A DNA stretch of 64,000 bases from assembly GCF_947493875.1 (NCBI RefSeq), contig NZ_CANLSU010000002.1, positions 62,001-126,000 of the forward strand. Direction: 5' to 3'. Of this stretch, positions 27,581 through 36,704 are shown one piece after another. Source of the stretch: an uncultured Marinococcus sp. (GTDB taxonomy: Bacteria > Bacillota > Bacilli > Bacillales > Marinococcaceae). Numbering within the stretch: the stretch's first letter is position 1; every line of letters begins with the position of its first letter. The position numbers and the translations under genes were made by a program. Below the pieces are notes generated by a model. The model was not told the DNA's origin and ran no database searches. It saw only the letters and a program-made list of their open reading frames with translations.

Positions 27581-29761
27581 CTATTTGGCTTCTGCTTTTA
27601 AACGATCCTTAGCTTCTCTGCGGCGTCTGTGCAAAATAGGCTCGGTGTAGCCGTTTGGCTGGTTGTATCCCTGGAATACTAAATCGCAAGCGGCCTGAAA
27701 GGCGGTTGACTGCTCAAAATCCGGACTCATCGGGCGGTATTCGGGATCGTGGGCATTTTGTTCATCTACAACAGCGGCCATTCGTTTGAATGTTTCCATT
27801 ACCTGCTGCCTGGAGCAAATGTGATGATGAAGCCAGTTGGCAATGTGCTGGCTGGAGATGCGAAGCGTTGCCCGGTCTTCCATAAGTGCAACGTTGTTGA
27901 TATCCGGCACCTTAGAGCAGCCGATACCAAGCTCGACCCAGCGTACAACATATCCAAGAATACCCTGAGCGTTATTATCGAGCTCCTCCTGCACCTCGGC
28001 GGAGGACCAGTCAGCATTAGCGGCAGTGGGTATAGTTAAAATAGAATCAAGATGAGATTCAGATAACTGCTTTAAATCCTTTTGAACCTTCGGAACATCA
28101 ACCTGGTGATAATGAAGAGCATGCAGCGTGGCCGCCGTTGGAGACGGTACCCAGGCGGTGGACGCCCCAGCTTTTAATTGCCCGTCTTTCTGATCCATCA
28201 TGGCTGCCAGCTGCTCGGGCATGGCCCACATGCCTTTACCGATCTGGGCACGCTGTTCAAAACCGGTGGCAAGTCCGGTCTGTACGTTTGATTTTTCGTA
28301 GCTTCCGAGCCAGGCAGAGGTTTTCATTTCGCCTTTCCTGATCATCGCTCCTGCCTCCATGGAGGTATGAATTTCATCTCCGGTCCGGTCCAGGAAGCCT
28401 GTATTAATGAACATTACCCGGTCTTTTACTTCCCTGATGCAGGCCTTCAGGTTTATCGTTGTTCTTCGTTCCTCGTCCATAACGCCTATTTTCAAGGTGT
28501 GGCGTTCGAGGTGGAGCATATCTTCAATCCGGTCAAACAGCTTGTTTGCAAAGGCAGCTTCTTTAGAACCATGCATTTTTGGCTTAACAATATAGATGGA
28601 ACCTTCGCGGGAGTTTCCGTATTTTCCGTTTCCAAGCAGGTCGTGTTTGGAGATAAGGCTCGTAATGACGCCATCCATAATGCCTTCAGGAATTTCTTCT
28701 TCCCTTTCATTTAATATGGCATCGGTTGTCATCAAATGGCCGACGTTCCGGTTCAGCATCAGAGAGCGGCCTGACAGAGTAAATTCTTCGCCGAAAGGAG
28801 ACGTATAGCTGCGGTCCGGATTCATAATGCGTGTCACTGTTTTATCGCCTTTTTGAAACCGGGCGTTAATATCTCCTTTAATGAGACCGAGCCAGTTGCG
28901 GTAAACCAGTGTTTTATCTTCAGCATCTACAGCAGCTACAGAATCCTCGCAATCCATAATAGTTGTAAGCGCAGACTCTACAGCCACATCTTTTACTCCG
29001 GCCGGGTCGGTTTTACCAATCGGGTGACTATAGTCAATTTGAATTTCGATATGCAGCCGGTGGTGCTTTAAAAGCACAGCTACCGGACGGGCGCTTGCGC
29101 CCTGGTAGCCTGAGAATTGTTCAGGACGTTGAAGCTGCCCCTTGCTGCCATCCTGAAAGGATATTTCGAGGCCCCCGTTTTCAATAGAATAGCTGACCGC
29201 GTCCTTGTGGGAACGGCTGCGAAGTGGAAAGTATTCGTCCAAAAATTGCTTAGCATAAGCAACAACCTTTTCCCCGCGTACAGGATTGTAGGGTTGCTGC
29301 TGCTCCGCTCCGTCCTCTTCATTGATGATATCGCTTCCATATAAAGCATCGTAAAGGCTTCCCCAGCGGGCATTAGCTGCGTTAATGGCAAAGCGTTCGT
29401 TGCTGATGGGGACGACAAGCTGCGGCCCGGCCTGCATGGAAATCTCTTCGTCCGTGTGTTCCGTGGCAATTTGAAAATCATCCGGCTCTGGTTCAAGGTA
29501 GCCGATTCTTTCAAGAAATGTTCGGTACTGATCCGGGTCCCGCTGAGGGTGAGCCTGATGCCATTCGTGAATCTGGTTCTGCAGATTGTCTCTCGTGTGC
29601 AGAAGCACTTCGTTTTCAGGGGTCAGATCATGAACTATCTGACCGAATTCCTGCCAAAACTGCTTTTGTTCCAGTCCGGAGCCGGGAAGGACTTCTTCAT
29701 TAATAAATTGATATAAAGAAGGGTGCACATGAAGTCTGCCTGCCGATCGGTACGTGTTCAT
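27581..29761 (-). CDS. glcB: Malate synthase G
   Basis: Condenses glyoxylate and acetyl-CoA to malate. At 726 residues it is the large monomeric G isoform, not the shorter A isoform. Recognisable parts are [51 protein letters not shown] and the GWPEQ-like [12 protein letters not shown] segment. AAGGAGG lies before the ATG. It forms the glyoxylate shunt with the nearby isocitrate lyase; shared promoter motifs suggest one regulator. Confidence 0.95.
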   Translation of the reverse strand: MNTYRSAGRLHVHPSLYQFINEEVLPGSGLEQKQFWQEFGQIVHDLTPENEVLLHTRDNLQNQIHEWHQAHPQRDPDQYRTFLERIGYLEPEPDDFQIATEHTDEEISMQAGPQLVVPISNERFAINAANARWGSLYDALYGSDIINEEDGAEQQQPYNPVRGEKVVAYAKQFLDEYFPLRSRSHKDAVSYSIENGGLEISFQDGSKGQLQRPEQFSGYQGASARPVAVLLKHHRLHIEIQIDYSHPIGKTDPAGVKDVAVESALTTIMDCEDSVAAVDAEDKTLVYRNWLGLIKGDINARFQKGDKTVTRIMNPDRSYTSPFGEEFTLSGRSLMLNRNVGHLMTTDAILNEREEEIPEGIMDGVITSLISKHDLLGNGKYGNSREGSIYIVKPKMHGSKEAAFANKLFDRIEDMLHLERHTLKIGVMDEERRTTINLKACIREVKDRVMFINTGFLDRTGDEIHTSMEAGAMIRKGEMKTSAWLGSYEKSNVQTGLATGFEQRAQIGKGMWAMPEQLAAMMDQKDGQLKAGASTAWVPSPTAATLHALHYHQVDVPKVQKDLKQLSESHLDSILTIPTAANADWSSAEVQEELDNNAQGILGYVVRWVELGIGCSKVPDINNVALMEDRATLRISSQHIANWLHHHICSRQQVMETFKRMAAVVDEQNAHDPEYRPMSPDFEQSTAFQAACDLVFQGYNQPNGYTEPILHRRRREAKDRLKAEAK

Positions 29762-30151
29762 ATTATTCCTCCTTCAAGGTAAGAGAACAGAAAAAGCTGC
29801 TCCCAGAATATAATACCATTGTATTATAACAGTTATATAAATATCAACACTGTTATATAAAATTATAAAACTTCGTCAAACAAAATTTTTTTTAGTATAG
29901 TGAAAGCATTGTGAATTAAATTTAAGAAACGTATTTTATGATTGTACCCACAATGGCATTGGGAGTAGTATTTCCCGTTGGAATATTTGTGATGGAGTGA
30001 AATTAGAAATAACCAGGTCTTATGCTGAGGCTGATAGCGAAATGAGGTATACATGGGCCTGGAAACGGGATAGAATAACTAATGTATACAGAAGCTGTGA
30101 AATTGTATGCGGATGCAAGATCCAATTCAAGCAGAAAGGTGTTCCTTCTAT
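29762..30151. other. Divergent region upstream of malate synthase and the MFS gene
   Basis: About 390 bases. The malate synthase side contains the ACTGTTATAATA element, its inverted partner and a candidate promoter. The half nearer the MFS gene (about 29880-30130) shows no feature I can support. Confidence 0.6.
29822..29879 (-). promoter_or_regulatory. Promoter/operator region of malate synthase with shared ACTGTTATAATA element
   Basis: On the minus strand TTGACG (29879-29874) and TATAAC (29857-29852) are 16 apart. TATAACAG reads across the -10, and ACTGTTATAATA occurs at 29833-29822 with an extended -10 (TGTTATAAT). The last element is identical to the one in the isocitrate lyase promoter. 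Confidence 0.55.
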
Positions 30152-31354
30152 ATGATTCAGAATCCTAAAGGAAAAGAGCGGATCGGTCTGGCGCTGATTC
30201 TTAGTATGCTTGCAATTCTCGGGCCGCTCAATATTGATATGTATCTGCCAAGCTTCCCGGGAATAGCGGCAGATTTAAACGCCCGTGCCTCCATGGTGCA
30301 GCTTAGTTTAACTGCCTGTCTTGTTGGTCTTGCAGTCGGTCAGGTGATCGTCGGCCCGATTAGTGATGCAAAAGGGAGAAGAAAGCCGCTGCTGGTTTCT
30401 ATTACGCTGTTTGCGGCTGCTTCGTTTATTTGTGCAATTGCACCGAATATATACATATTGATTGCTGCAAGGCTGCTGCAGGGCTTAACTGCTTCTGCCG
30501 GCATTGTCGTTTCAAGGGCGGTGGTGAGAGACATTTTCAGTGGAAAGGAACTGACCCAGTTCTTTTCACTGTTGATGGTTATTAACGCCATCGCCCCTAT
30601 GGCCGCTCCGATGATTGGAGGCGCCATTTTACTCCTCCCATTTTCAGAGTGGTCGACAATTTTCCTTTTTCTCGCGGTCGTCGGGCTTGCCATCGTAATT
30701 ACCATCGGTTTTCGGCTTGAAGAGACCCTTCCGGAAGAAAAAAGAACGCCGAGCTCACTCAAATATACGATCCGCACCATTGGTGATTTGTGGAAGGATC
30801 GTTCTTTTATCGGGTACGCATTAACGCTTGGCTTCGTGCACGGGGGCAGCTTCGCCTACGTTTCCGGCACGCCATTTGTGTATCAGGAGATTTACGGGGT
30901 CTCAGCCCAGGTGTTCAGTGTATTATTTGGCATTAATGGCCTGGCTATTATCACCGGCAGTTTTTTAATCGGCCGGCTGGCCGGCATTATTGCTGAACGA
31001 AAACTACTTCGCACGGCGGTGATCACGGCAGTAAGTGCGAGTTCTTTTCTTCTCGCGATGACAATCATTGAAGGCCCGCTCGCGCTGCTCGTCATCCCTA
31101 TTTTCATTTACATGACAGCGATGGGGATGGTGCTGACAAGCTCGTTTACGCTGGCGATTGCCAAACAGGGCCACCGGGCAGGAAGTGCAAGTGCGCTGCT
31201 CGGCATGCTTCCGCTTTTGATAGGTTCAATAGTTTCCCCGCTTGCCGGCATTGATGAAACGACAGCCGTGCCGATGGGAGCTATTATGTTTATTACGACC
31301 GTATTTGGACTGACGGCGTTCAGCACGCTCAGTGAACGCCCGCAGAAAAAATAA
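30152..31354 (+). CDS. Bcr/CflA-family multidrug efflux MFS transporter
   Basis: Twelve-helix drug:proton antiporter of about 400 residues. Bcr/CflA marks include GPLNIDMYLPSFP in TM1, the loop GPISDAKGRRKPLL after TM2 and RLLQGLTASAGIVVSRAVVRD in TM4. The open frame begins at 30107, but AAAGGTG is placed for ATG 30152, which starts close to TM1. Substrates are unknown; family members export bicyclomycin, chloramphenicol or sulfonamides. Monocistronic with a strong terminator. Confidence 0.88.
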   Translation: MIQNPKGKERIGLALILSMLAILGPLNIDMYLPSFPGIAADLNARASMVQLSLTACLVGLAVGQVIVGPISDAKGRRKPLLVSITLFAAASFICAIAPNIYILIAARLLQGLTASAGIVVSRAVVRDIFSGKELTQFFSLLMVINAIAPMAAPMIGGAILLLPFSEWSTIFLFLAVVGLAIVITIGFRLEETLPEEKRTPSSLKYTIRTIGDLWKDRSFIGYALTLGFVHGGSFAYVSGTPFVYQEIYGVSAQVFSVLFGINGLAIITGSFLIGRLAGIIAERKLLRTAVITAVSASSFLLAMTIIEGPLALLVIPIFIYMTAMGMVLTSSFTLAIAKQGHRAGSASALLGMLPLLIGSIVSPLAGIDETTAVPMGAIMFITTVFGLTAFSTLSERPQKK

Positions 31355-31357
31355 AAT

Positions 31358-31393
31358 AAAGCCGGTACGCTGTGTTGGAAGCGTACCGGCTTT
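31358..31393. terminator. Bidirectional terminator between MFS and DUF896 genes
   Basis: Perfect 13-bp stem (31358-31370 with 31381-31393), with a better T run on the minus strand. Confidence 0.88.
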
Positions 31394-31408
31394 GTATAGC
31401 AAAGCATT

Positions 31409-31621
31409 TTAGGATTGAATGTTTTTTAATTTTTCCGGTGTTACATCGTTACCTTCCGGATCCTGCACGGTGGTGGTGAGCAGTGTCTCTTCCATCGACC
31501 CGCGGATCATTTGAAGGTACTCTTCACGAAGCTGCTTCTGCTCCAGCTGCTCTTGTGCAGTCAGTCCCTGATTTACTTTTTTTCTCGCCAGTTCGTTAAT
31601 GCGAGGAAGCGTTGCGATCAT
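31409..31621 (-). CDS. DUF896 family small protein (YnzC-like)
   Basis: A 70-residue cytosolic protein of DUF896. The family pattern is clear: PRINELARKKVNQGLT-EEQ near the N terminus and the LREEYLQMIRG helix. Structures in the family show a three-helix fold; function is not established, although B. subtilis YnzC is in an SOS operon. No LexA box is visible here; instead a near-palindrome lies upstream at 31641-31665. Confidence 0.88.
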   Translation of the reverse strand: MIATLPRINELARKKVNQGLTAQEQLEQKQLREEYLQMIRGSMEETLLTTTVQDPEGNDVTPEKLKNIQS

Positions 31622-31640
31622 GTGAATTCCCCTTTCGCTT

Positions 31641-31665
31641 TATACCCATACATGTATATGGTATA
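31641..31665. repeat. Imperfect palindrome upstream of the DUF896 gene
   Basis: TATACC at 31641-31646 and GGTATA at 31660-31665 flank the palindromic core ATACATGTAT. The arms are one base out of symmetry. Possible operator; no regulator known. Confidence 0.3.
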
Positions 31666-31722
31666 AAAATAGTATAGCAGAAGCCTGCTGCATATGCAAA
31701 CCACAAGCAGCAGGCGGAGCTC

Positions 31723-32316
31723 TTAATGCTTCAATTCCTGAAATTTAGTGACGGCCTCCACACGATTGCTTACTTCAAGCTTATCAAATATAACAGAAAT
31801 ATAGTTTCTCACAGTACCATTGGTAAGAGACAGCTGCCGGGCTATGGCCGTGGTGCTTTTTCCCTCTGCGATTAACGCAAGTACTTCTTCTTCACGTTTG
31901 GTAAGCGTGGCGGCATTGTTATATGCAAGATCCACCAGATCAGGGGAATAGACCTTTCTGCCGCTCATAATAATACGGATAGACTGGGCCAGTTCTTCGC
32001 TCGGGCTGTCCTTTAAAAGATAGCCGCTGATTCCTGCTTTTCGTGCCCGCTCAAAATAACCGGTGCGTGCGAAGGTGGTAAGAATAATAATTTTGCACGT
32101 ACTTTCCTTTAACTCCTCAGCAGCCTCTAACCCGCTTTTTACCGGCATTTCAATGTCCATAATACATATATCAGGCTGTTCTTTATCAATAAGGGCCAAG
32201 GCTTCCTGTCCATTTTCTGCTTTACCGACGACTTCCATATCTTCTTCTAAATCGAGAAGAGAACCAAGGGCTCCTAAAAGCATCTGCTGATCCTCCACGA
32301 TCACTATTCTTATCAT
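31723..32316 (-). CDS. desR: Response regulator DesR (NarL/LuxR type)
   Basis: A 197-residue DNA-binding response regulator. The receiver has the acidic pair ED at residues 8-9, the phospho-acceptor Asp54 in CIMDIEMP and the K in LLKDSP; a LuxR-type HTH ends the protein (LTKREEEVLALIAEGKSTTAIA). It is the last gene of des-desK-desR, 17 bases after desK, the order known from B. subtilis, where phospho-DesR turns on des in the cold. A DesR-type palindrome lies upstream of des. Confidence 0.92.
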   Translation of the reverse strand: MIRIVIVEDQQMLLGALGSLLDLEEDMEVVGKAENGQEALALIDKEQPDICIMDIEMPVKSGLEAAEELKESTCKIIILTTFARTGYFERARKAGISGYLLKDSPSEELAQSIRIIMSGRKVYSPDLVDLAYNNAATLTKREEEVLALIAEGKSTTAIARQLSLTNGTVRNYISVIFDKLEVSNRVEAVTKFQELKH

Positions 32317-32333
32317 AGCGGGCGGCCTCTCCT

Positions 32334-33455
32334 TTATTTAATTTGTTGAACGACCAGAGGTACTTGAATATCAAGCTTTGTGCCTTCGGAAGAATAATAG
32401 TTAAACTGGCCGTTGATGAAGCCGAGGCGTTCTTTAATGCCCTGCAGGCCGCTTTCGGACCAGGATTTCTGATCGGAGGAAATGCCTTTGCCATCATCTT
32501 CGACTGTGAGGGAAAGGCTGGTTGTAGATTGATCGATCGTAATATAACAGTTTGCTGCTTCACTGTGTTTGACAACATTGGTCACAGCTTCCTTTAAGCA
32601 CATGCTAAGCACGTTCTCAATGAGAGGAGGAGCTTCGTGAAAGCTGGCGCTGCCCTTTACATGAAGAGTAATACCTGCAGCCTGAAGAATTTCCTCCACG
32701 CGCAGAAGTTCGTCGCTCAACTTCGCACCTTTCATATCGGATACGAGCTCACGAACTTCTTTTAAAGCGGTGCGGGCGGTCTGATGAATATCAGTTAATT
32801 CCGCCTGGGTCCGTTCAGGTTTAGTATCTATTAATTTTCCGGCGAGTTCACTTTTCAAACCAATTAACGAAAGCTTCTGTCCAAGAGTATCGTGCAGATC
32901 TCTGGCAATACGCTGCCGTTCTTCGAGAACAACGAGCTGGGAGATGCGTTGGTTCGCTTCGTGAAGCTCAGTTTCAAGCTTTTCGCGTTTGTTTCGGTTG
33001 TAGATATTAAAAGGAAGAAGAATAACCCCGATGACACTGATGGCAATAAAGGGAAGCTGCATCATAAACAGCTCGTTTTGAACGTAAAAGCCGATGACAA
33101 CAGCGGCCAGGGTAGTAAGAAGGTGGAGAATGTACAGGGTAAGGAAGCCTGCCTTATGCTGAATATTACCAATAAAGAAGGCTAAAAACAGGGAAAAATA
33201 AACATAACCAAAATAAAGGGTCATGCCGATACTGATAAGCATTTCAATGCCCACAGATAAATAAACCGTCCAGCCCTTTTTAATAAAGGATAAACGATAG
33301 GTCGTAAAAAACAGAAGAATCATAAAGACACCAAGGATAATTTCAAAATACGTGGCAGACCGGATAATAAAATAAAAGGGGAGCAAGCAAAAAATGATCC
33401 ATGCGTACAGGCTGAGGCCGGTGCTCTTTGGGAATATATCGAACCAGTTTTGCAT
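32334..33455 (-). CDS. desK: Thermosensor histidine kinase DesK
   Basis: A 373-residue membrane kinase with four or five N-terminal helices (to about residue 155), a coiled linker, the HisKA_3 dimerisation helix with the phospho-acceptor at His188 (RDLHDTLGQ) and an HATPase domain (LKEAVTNVVKHSEA, VEDDGKGI, GLQGIKERL). The histidine number equals that of B. subtilis DesK. It senses membrane thickness or fluidity and phosphorylates or dephosphorylates DesR. AAAAGGAG lies upstream of the ATG. Confidence 0.93.
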   Translation of the reverse strand: MQNWFDIFPKSTGLSLYAWIIFCLLPFYFIIRSATYFEIILGVFMILLFFTTYRLSFIKKGWTVYLSVGIEMLISIGMTLYFGYVYFSLFLAFFIGNIQHKAGFLTLYILHLLTTLAAVVIGFYVQNELFMMQLPFIAISVIGVILLPFNIYNRNKREKLETELHEANQRISQLVVLEERQRIARDLHDTLGQKLSLIGLKSELAGKLIDTKPERTQAELTDIHQTARTALKEVRELVSDMKGAKLSDELLRVEEILQAAGITLHVKGSASFHEAPPLIENVLSMCLKEAVTNVVKHSEAANCYITIDQSTTSLSLTVEDDGKGISSDQKSWSESGLQGIKERLGFINGQFNYYSSEGTKLDIQVPLVVQQIK

Positions 33456-33503
33456 AAACGGGCTCCTTTTTCATGAGGCGTCGTATTTCTTTAAATTAAG
33501 TAT

Positions 33504-33538
33504 AACAAACCCCTCTCCGTAACAGAGAAGGGTTTGTT
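33504..33538 (-). terminator. Hairpin between des and desK
   Basis: A 13-14 bp stem directly after the des stop without a long T run. It may partially terminate or stabilise des mRNA, leaving lower desKR expression. Confidence 0.6.
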
Positions 33539-33539
33539 G

Positions 33540-34583
33540 TTAAGATTTTTTATCGGACGGGGAGGCTAACGGCTCTTTTGCCTGTCTTTTGCTCCGGATG
33601 TTCGCTTCTTTAAAGCTGACAAACGTATTGTTTGCTTCATCGTACAAACGGAACCGAATAGAGGTGAGGCTTGTACCCAGAGTGATTTTTGTAGCCTGCT
33701 GCAGTGGTTCAATGTTTTCATGGGTTTTTGCCAGATTATAGTTCGGTACACGCGGGCTGAGATGATGCACGTGATGGTAGCCGATATTGCCGGTAATCCA
33801 CTGAAGCACTTTTGGAAGCTCGTAGTAAGAGCTTCCGTCTACTGCAGCCTTTACAAAGTCCCATTTATCTTCGTTTTCAAAGTAGGAGTCTTCAAACGTG
33901 TGTTGGACGTAAAATAACCAGATGCCGAGAAACCCTGCTGTAAAAAGCATAGGAATCTGAATGGTGAAAAAGGCAGCCCAGCCGACAAGCCAGATTAACA
34001 AAGCGTAAATAACTACAATAGAAATATTCGTGAAATACGTGTTCAGGCGTTCTTTTCGTTTGGCACCTTTACGGTTGAAGCGGTTTTCGACAAGAAACAG
34101 ATAAAATGGCCCTAAAAAGAAAAGCACGAATGGGTTGCGATATAAGCGGTAGCTGAGTCGCAGCCATCTGCCGGCGTTTTGATATTCGTCGACGGTCATA
34201 ACCCAAACATCTCCGGTGCCCCGTTTATCGAGGTTGCCGCTCGTGGAGTGGTGAATCATATGGCTTCTTTTCCATTTTGCATAAGAGAAGTGAGTAATGA
34301 TCCCGGTTAATGTGCCGATTCGATCATTCGCCTTACTGCTTTTAAAAAATGAACCGTGCGTGCAGTCGTGAAAGATAATAAATGTACGGACGACAAAGCC
34401 TCCGGCAATAATTGCGAGGGCGACAGTAATAAAAGGAGAAATGGAATACGCTGCATACGCAAGCGCCCATAGGGCCAGTAAAGGAAGAATGGAGTTGCAC
34501 AGCTGAATAATGCTTGCTTTATGGTCAGAATGAGCGTATGGGGCAGCGCTCTTTTTCAATTGCATTTGTTCTTGTCTGCTCAT
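33540..34583 (-). CDS. des: Membrane fatty-acid desaturase (Des)
   Basis: Acyl-lipid desaturase of 347 residues that adds a cis double bond to phospholipid acyl chains and fluidises the membrane. The three di-iron histidine boxes are HDCTHGSF, HMIHHSTSG and HVHHLSP, set among four to six membrane helices. GGGAG precedes the ATG. It is first in the des-desK-desR set and so autoregulated through temperature sensing. A desaturase is also common in electron-poor cold response of bacilli using ferredoxin or flavodoxin. Confidence 0.93.
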   Translation of the reverse strand: MSRQEQMQLKKSAAPYAHSDHKASIIQLCNSILPLLALWALAYAAYSISPFITVALAIIAGGFVVRTFIIFHDCTHGSFFKSSKANDRIGTLTGIITHFSYAKWKRSHMIHHSTSGNLDKRGTGDVWVMTVDEYQNAGRWLRLSYRLYRNPFVLFFLGPFYLFLVENRFNRKGAKRKERLNTYFTNISIVVIYALLIWLVGWAAFFTIQIPMLFTAGFLGIWLFYVQHTFEDSYFENEDKWDFVKAAVDGSSYYELPKVLQWITGNIGYHHVHHLSPRVPNYNLAKTHENIEPLQQATKITLGTSLTSIRFRLYDEANNTFVSFKEANIRSKRQAKEPLASPSDKKS

Positions 34584-34676
34584 GGTTAATCGCTCCCTGT
34601 TTTATCGGGTATGTCTCTATTAATAGGGTATAAAATTTTGACTCCGGCTGTAAGTCATAGACGTCAGGGAGAAAAA

Positions 34677-34690
34677 ATGACAAATGTCAT
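34677..34690. promoter_or_regulatory. Candidate DesR operator upstream of des
   Basis: ATGACA-AA-TGTCAT is a perfect 6-bp inverted repeat about 95 bases upstream of des. A weaker related site (GTCATAGACGTCA) lies at 34654-34666. Tandem sites agree with activation by DesR dimers. Confidence 0.5.
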
Positions 34691-34757
34691 ATACGGGTTG
34701 AAATAAGTGAAAAATACGAAATATGTATAAAATCAGCCGGAAAACTCCGGGCAGACT

Positions 34758-34791
34758 AAAGCCTCTGAACGTTCAGGTGTTCAGAGGCTTT
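34758..34791. terminator. Hairpin at the end of the STAS/RsbR-like gene
   Basis: Perfect 13-bp stem (34758-34770 with 34779-34791) with short T tails on both sides. Confidence 0.75.
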
Positions 34792-34796
34792 GGCTT

Positions 34797-35639
34797 TTAT
34801 AAAGCGTAGTTTGCCTGCAGTGCGTGGGTCAGCTCGGAAACGATATCAATGTCTTTAAAGCTGATGCCAAGTTGGACGGCAGTCTGGGCCATCTCTGGTC
34901 GCATGCCGCACAGCGTAGTTTTCACGCCGACGAGCTTTAAGGCGGTGGCAAGCTGCATAATGCGCTGAGCGACAAACGTAGTGATATCACGAACGCCCGA
35001 AAGGTCAATGTACAGCCTCGTTAATTCGCTTTCGGTGCATTGCTTTAACGTATGCTCCACAATCACCTGGCCCCGCTGTTCATCGATATGGCCAATGAGC
35101 GGAAGCAGACCGGTTTTCTTTTGAATCAAAATGATCGGGGAGGAAAGCTCCAGAATCATAGCTTCTTTCAGCTGCATCTGTTCGTTCATATGATAAATGG
35201 CTTCCTTCATGAACGCCCGCCCGGCGTAATCGAAAGCCTGGAGTGCCTTGCGCTGCCAGTCGAGCACATGATCGACCGGAATTGCTTCCTCATACTGGTG
35301 AACAAACAGGCGGATCTGTTCTAAAATGGCGTTGCGGTAATAGGTGAATTCTTCCTGGATAGTGAGCATCGGCTGCCACATTTCTTTATTCTCTTCCACA
35401 ATGGCACTGATTTTTTCTTCAAAATGCTCGTAAAATTGAGTTTCTTCTTCCCGGAATACATGCACAAGCTCCTGGGCAAAAACCTTTTTCATTTCTTCGA
35501 GTTTTTGATTTGTATAATCATCAGAAGCATTGCCAGAAGAGGAATCGGAAGACCATGTGCCACGCATGGTGTCTATATGTTCAATCAAATAATCATATAA
35601 GGAGCCGTCAGCTTTTTCCTGATTAAATTGCACGGGCAT
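34797..35639 (-). CDS. RsbR-family STAS protein (stressosome component)
   Basis: A 280-residue cytosolic protein with an N-terminal helical sensor of about 150 residues and a C-terminal STAS domain (from SSPIILIQKKTGLLPLIGHID). The STAS part has the layout of RsbR paralogues: YIDLSGVRDITTFVAQRI, with a threonine in the helix cap, and LCGMRPEMAQTAVQLGI. Such proteins form the stressosome with RsbS and RsbT and feed the sigma-B cascade. It is a lone gene here, as the RsbR paralogues are in B. subtilis. The signal sensed is unknown. Confidence 0.87.
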   Translation of the reverse strand: MPVQFNQEKADGSLYDYLIEHIDTMRGTWSSDSSSGNASDDYTNQKLEEMKKVFAQELVHVFREEETQFYEHFEEKISAIVEENKEMWQPMLTIQEEFTYYRNAILEQIRLFVHQYEEAIPVDHVLDWQRKALQAFDYAGRAFMKEAIYHMNEQMQLKEAMILELSSPIILIQKKTGLLPLIGHIDEQRGQVIVEHTLKQCTESELTRLYIDLSGVRDITTFVAQRIMQLATALKLVGVKTTLCGMRPEMAQTAVQLGISFKDIDIVSELTHALQANYAL

Positions 35640-35711
35640 TATTCCTCCAAAGTAAAAGTATGGTGCAGAATGGTCTAATTATAGAGTCTGGAAGAGAAAG
35701 TCACAAGCCCT

Positions 35712-36563
35712 TTATCTGTATTCATACCACATAATCCCCATGGTTTCTGCTCCGCCGTGAACACCGATCACCGGACTGAGAGGGCAAAGATGAATGGAGA
35801 GCCCGGGGGAAAGCTCCTGCAGCTCTTTTTTCCATGCCTCTGCTTTACCTTTTGTTGTTGTATAAATAATGCTCAGGTCTTCGACCCGCGAGGATGCTAT
35901 GGCATCTTGAGCAATCTGCAGAAGCCGATTTTCGGCCCGTTTTCGTGTGCGAATTTTTTCAAAAGGAACAATTTGGCCCCGTTCAAAGGTAAGAAGAGGA
36001 TGAATCTTCAAGAGCGTTCCAAGAATCAGCTTTCCGCGGGAGATCCTTCCCCCTTTATGTGCCTGTTCAAGGCTTCCGAGGAGCAGGTAGCCTTTGGCAT
36101 GCCCTGCCATCTCTGTTAACCGCTGCTGTATTTCCTCCGGCGTACTTCCTTCCTCTGCTAATTGTGATCCTCTCGTCAGCAGGGGGCGAATGCTGCCGGC
36201 ACCCATCCCTGAATCCACTGTGAAGAGCGGAAATCCGGTCGTTTCTGCCGCGAGCTGGGCAGTTTGAAGAGTACCGCTCAGGTGACTGCTGATATGTATG
36301 GCGATTCCTGCGTCATAAGAACCCTTTAATTGTTCAAACAGTTCGGAAAAGCTTCCCACAGAAGGCTGGCTGGTTGTAGGGAAAGCTTCTTCATGCGGCA
36401 GGCGCTTATAAAATTCCTCCGTGGTAATCTCGACATTTTCTTTATAGCTTTCATTTTCAAACACAACAGATAAGGGAATAATATGAATATTATACTTTGC
36501 GGCTGTTTCCGGATCGATAGAACTGGTGCTGTCTGTGATCCAGGCTATACGCTGTGTCATCAT
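35712..36563 (-). CDS. DegV family fatty-acid-binding protein
   Basis: A protein of about 283 residues with the DegV fold, which binds a fatty acid between two domains and can act as FakB in the fatty-acid kinase pathway. The start WITDSTSSIDPE, the PTTSQPSVGSF loop and HISSHLSGT motif are diagnostic. The open frame begins at 36578, but AAGAGGTGG supports the double ATG at 36563/36560. A perfect cre site lies 23-36 bases upstream of it. No fakA is next to it. Confidence 0.88.
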   Translation of the reverse strand: MMTQRIAWITDSTSSIDPETAAKYNIHIIPLSVVFENESYKENVEITTEEFYKRLPHEEAFPTTSQPSVGSFSELFEQLKGSYDAGIAIHISSHLSGTLQTAQLAAETTGFPLFTVDSGMGAGSIRPLLTRGSQLAEEGSTPEEIQQRLTEMAGHAKGYLLLGSLEQAHKGGRISRGKLILGTLLKIHPLLTFERGQIVPFEKIRTRKRAENRLLQIAQDAIASSRVEDLSIIYTTTKGKAEAWKKELQELSPGLSIHLCPLSPVIGVHGGAETMGIMWYEYR

Positions 36564-36585
36564 CCACCTCTTTTTCATGTTAATT

Positions 36586-36604
36586 TGATAACGTTTTCAC
36601 TATA
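36586..36604 (-). promoter_or_regulatory. Catabolite-responsive element (cre) next to the degV -10 box
   Basis: TGAAAACGTTATCA (36599-36586, minus) matches the CcpA consensus TGWAANCGNTNWCA at every position. A candidate -10 TATAGT lies at 36604-36599. The position at the start point suggests repression by CcpA. Confidence 0.6.
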
Positions 36605-36704
36605 CAGATTCTGAGGCGGGATTTCGAATGAAACCCCGCCGGCTCCGTATAAAAACATTGGTAAAGAAAAACATGCCCGGGCCCGTGCAGGTGCCAGAAC
36701 ATGT

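Noticed and set aside
29955-30000. 20-residue hydrophobic ORF upstream of the MFS gene
   Set aside because: No ribosome site and no context to support it.
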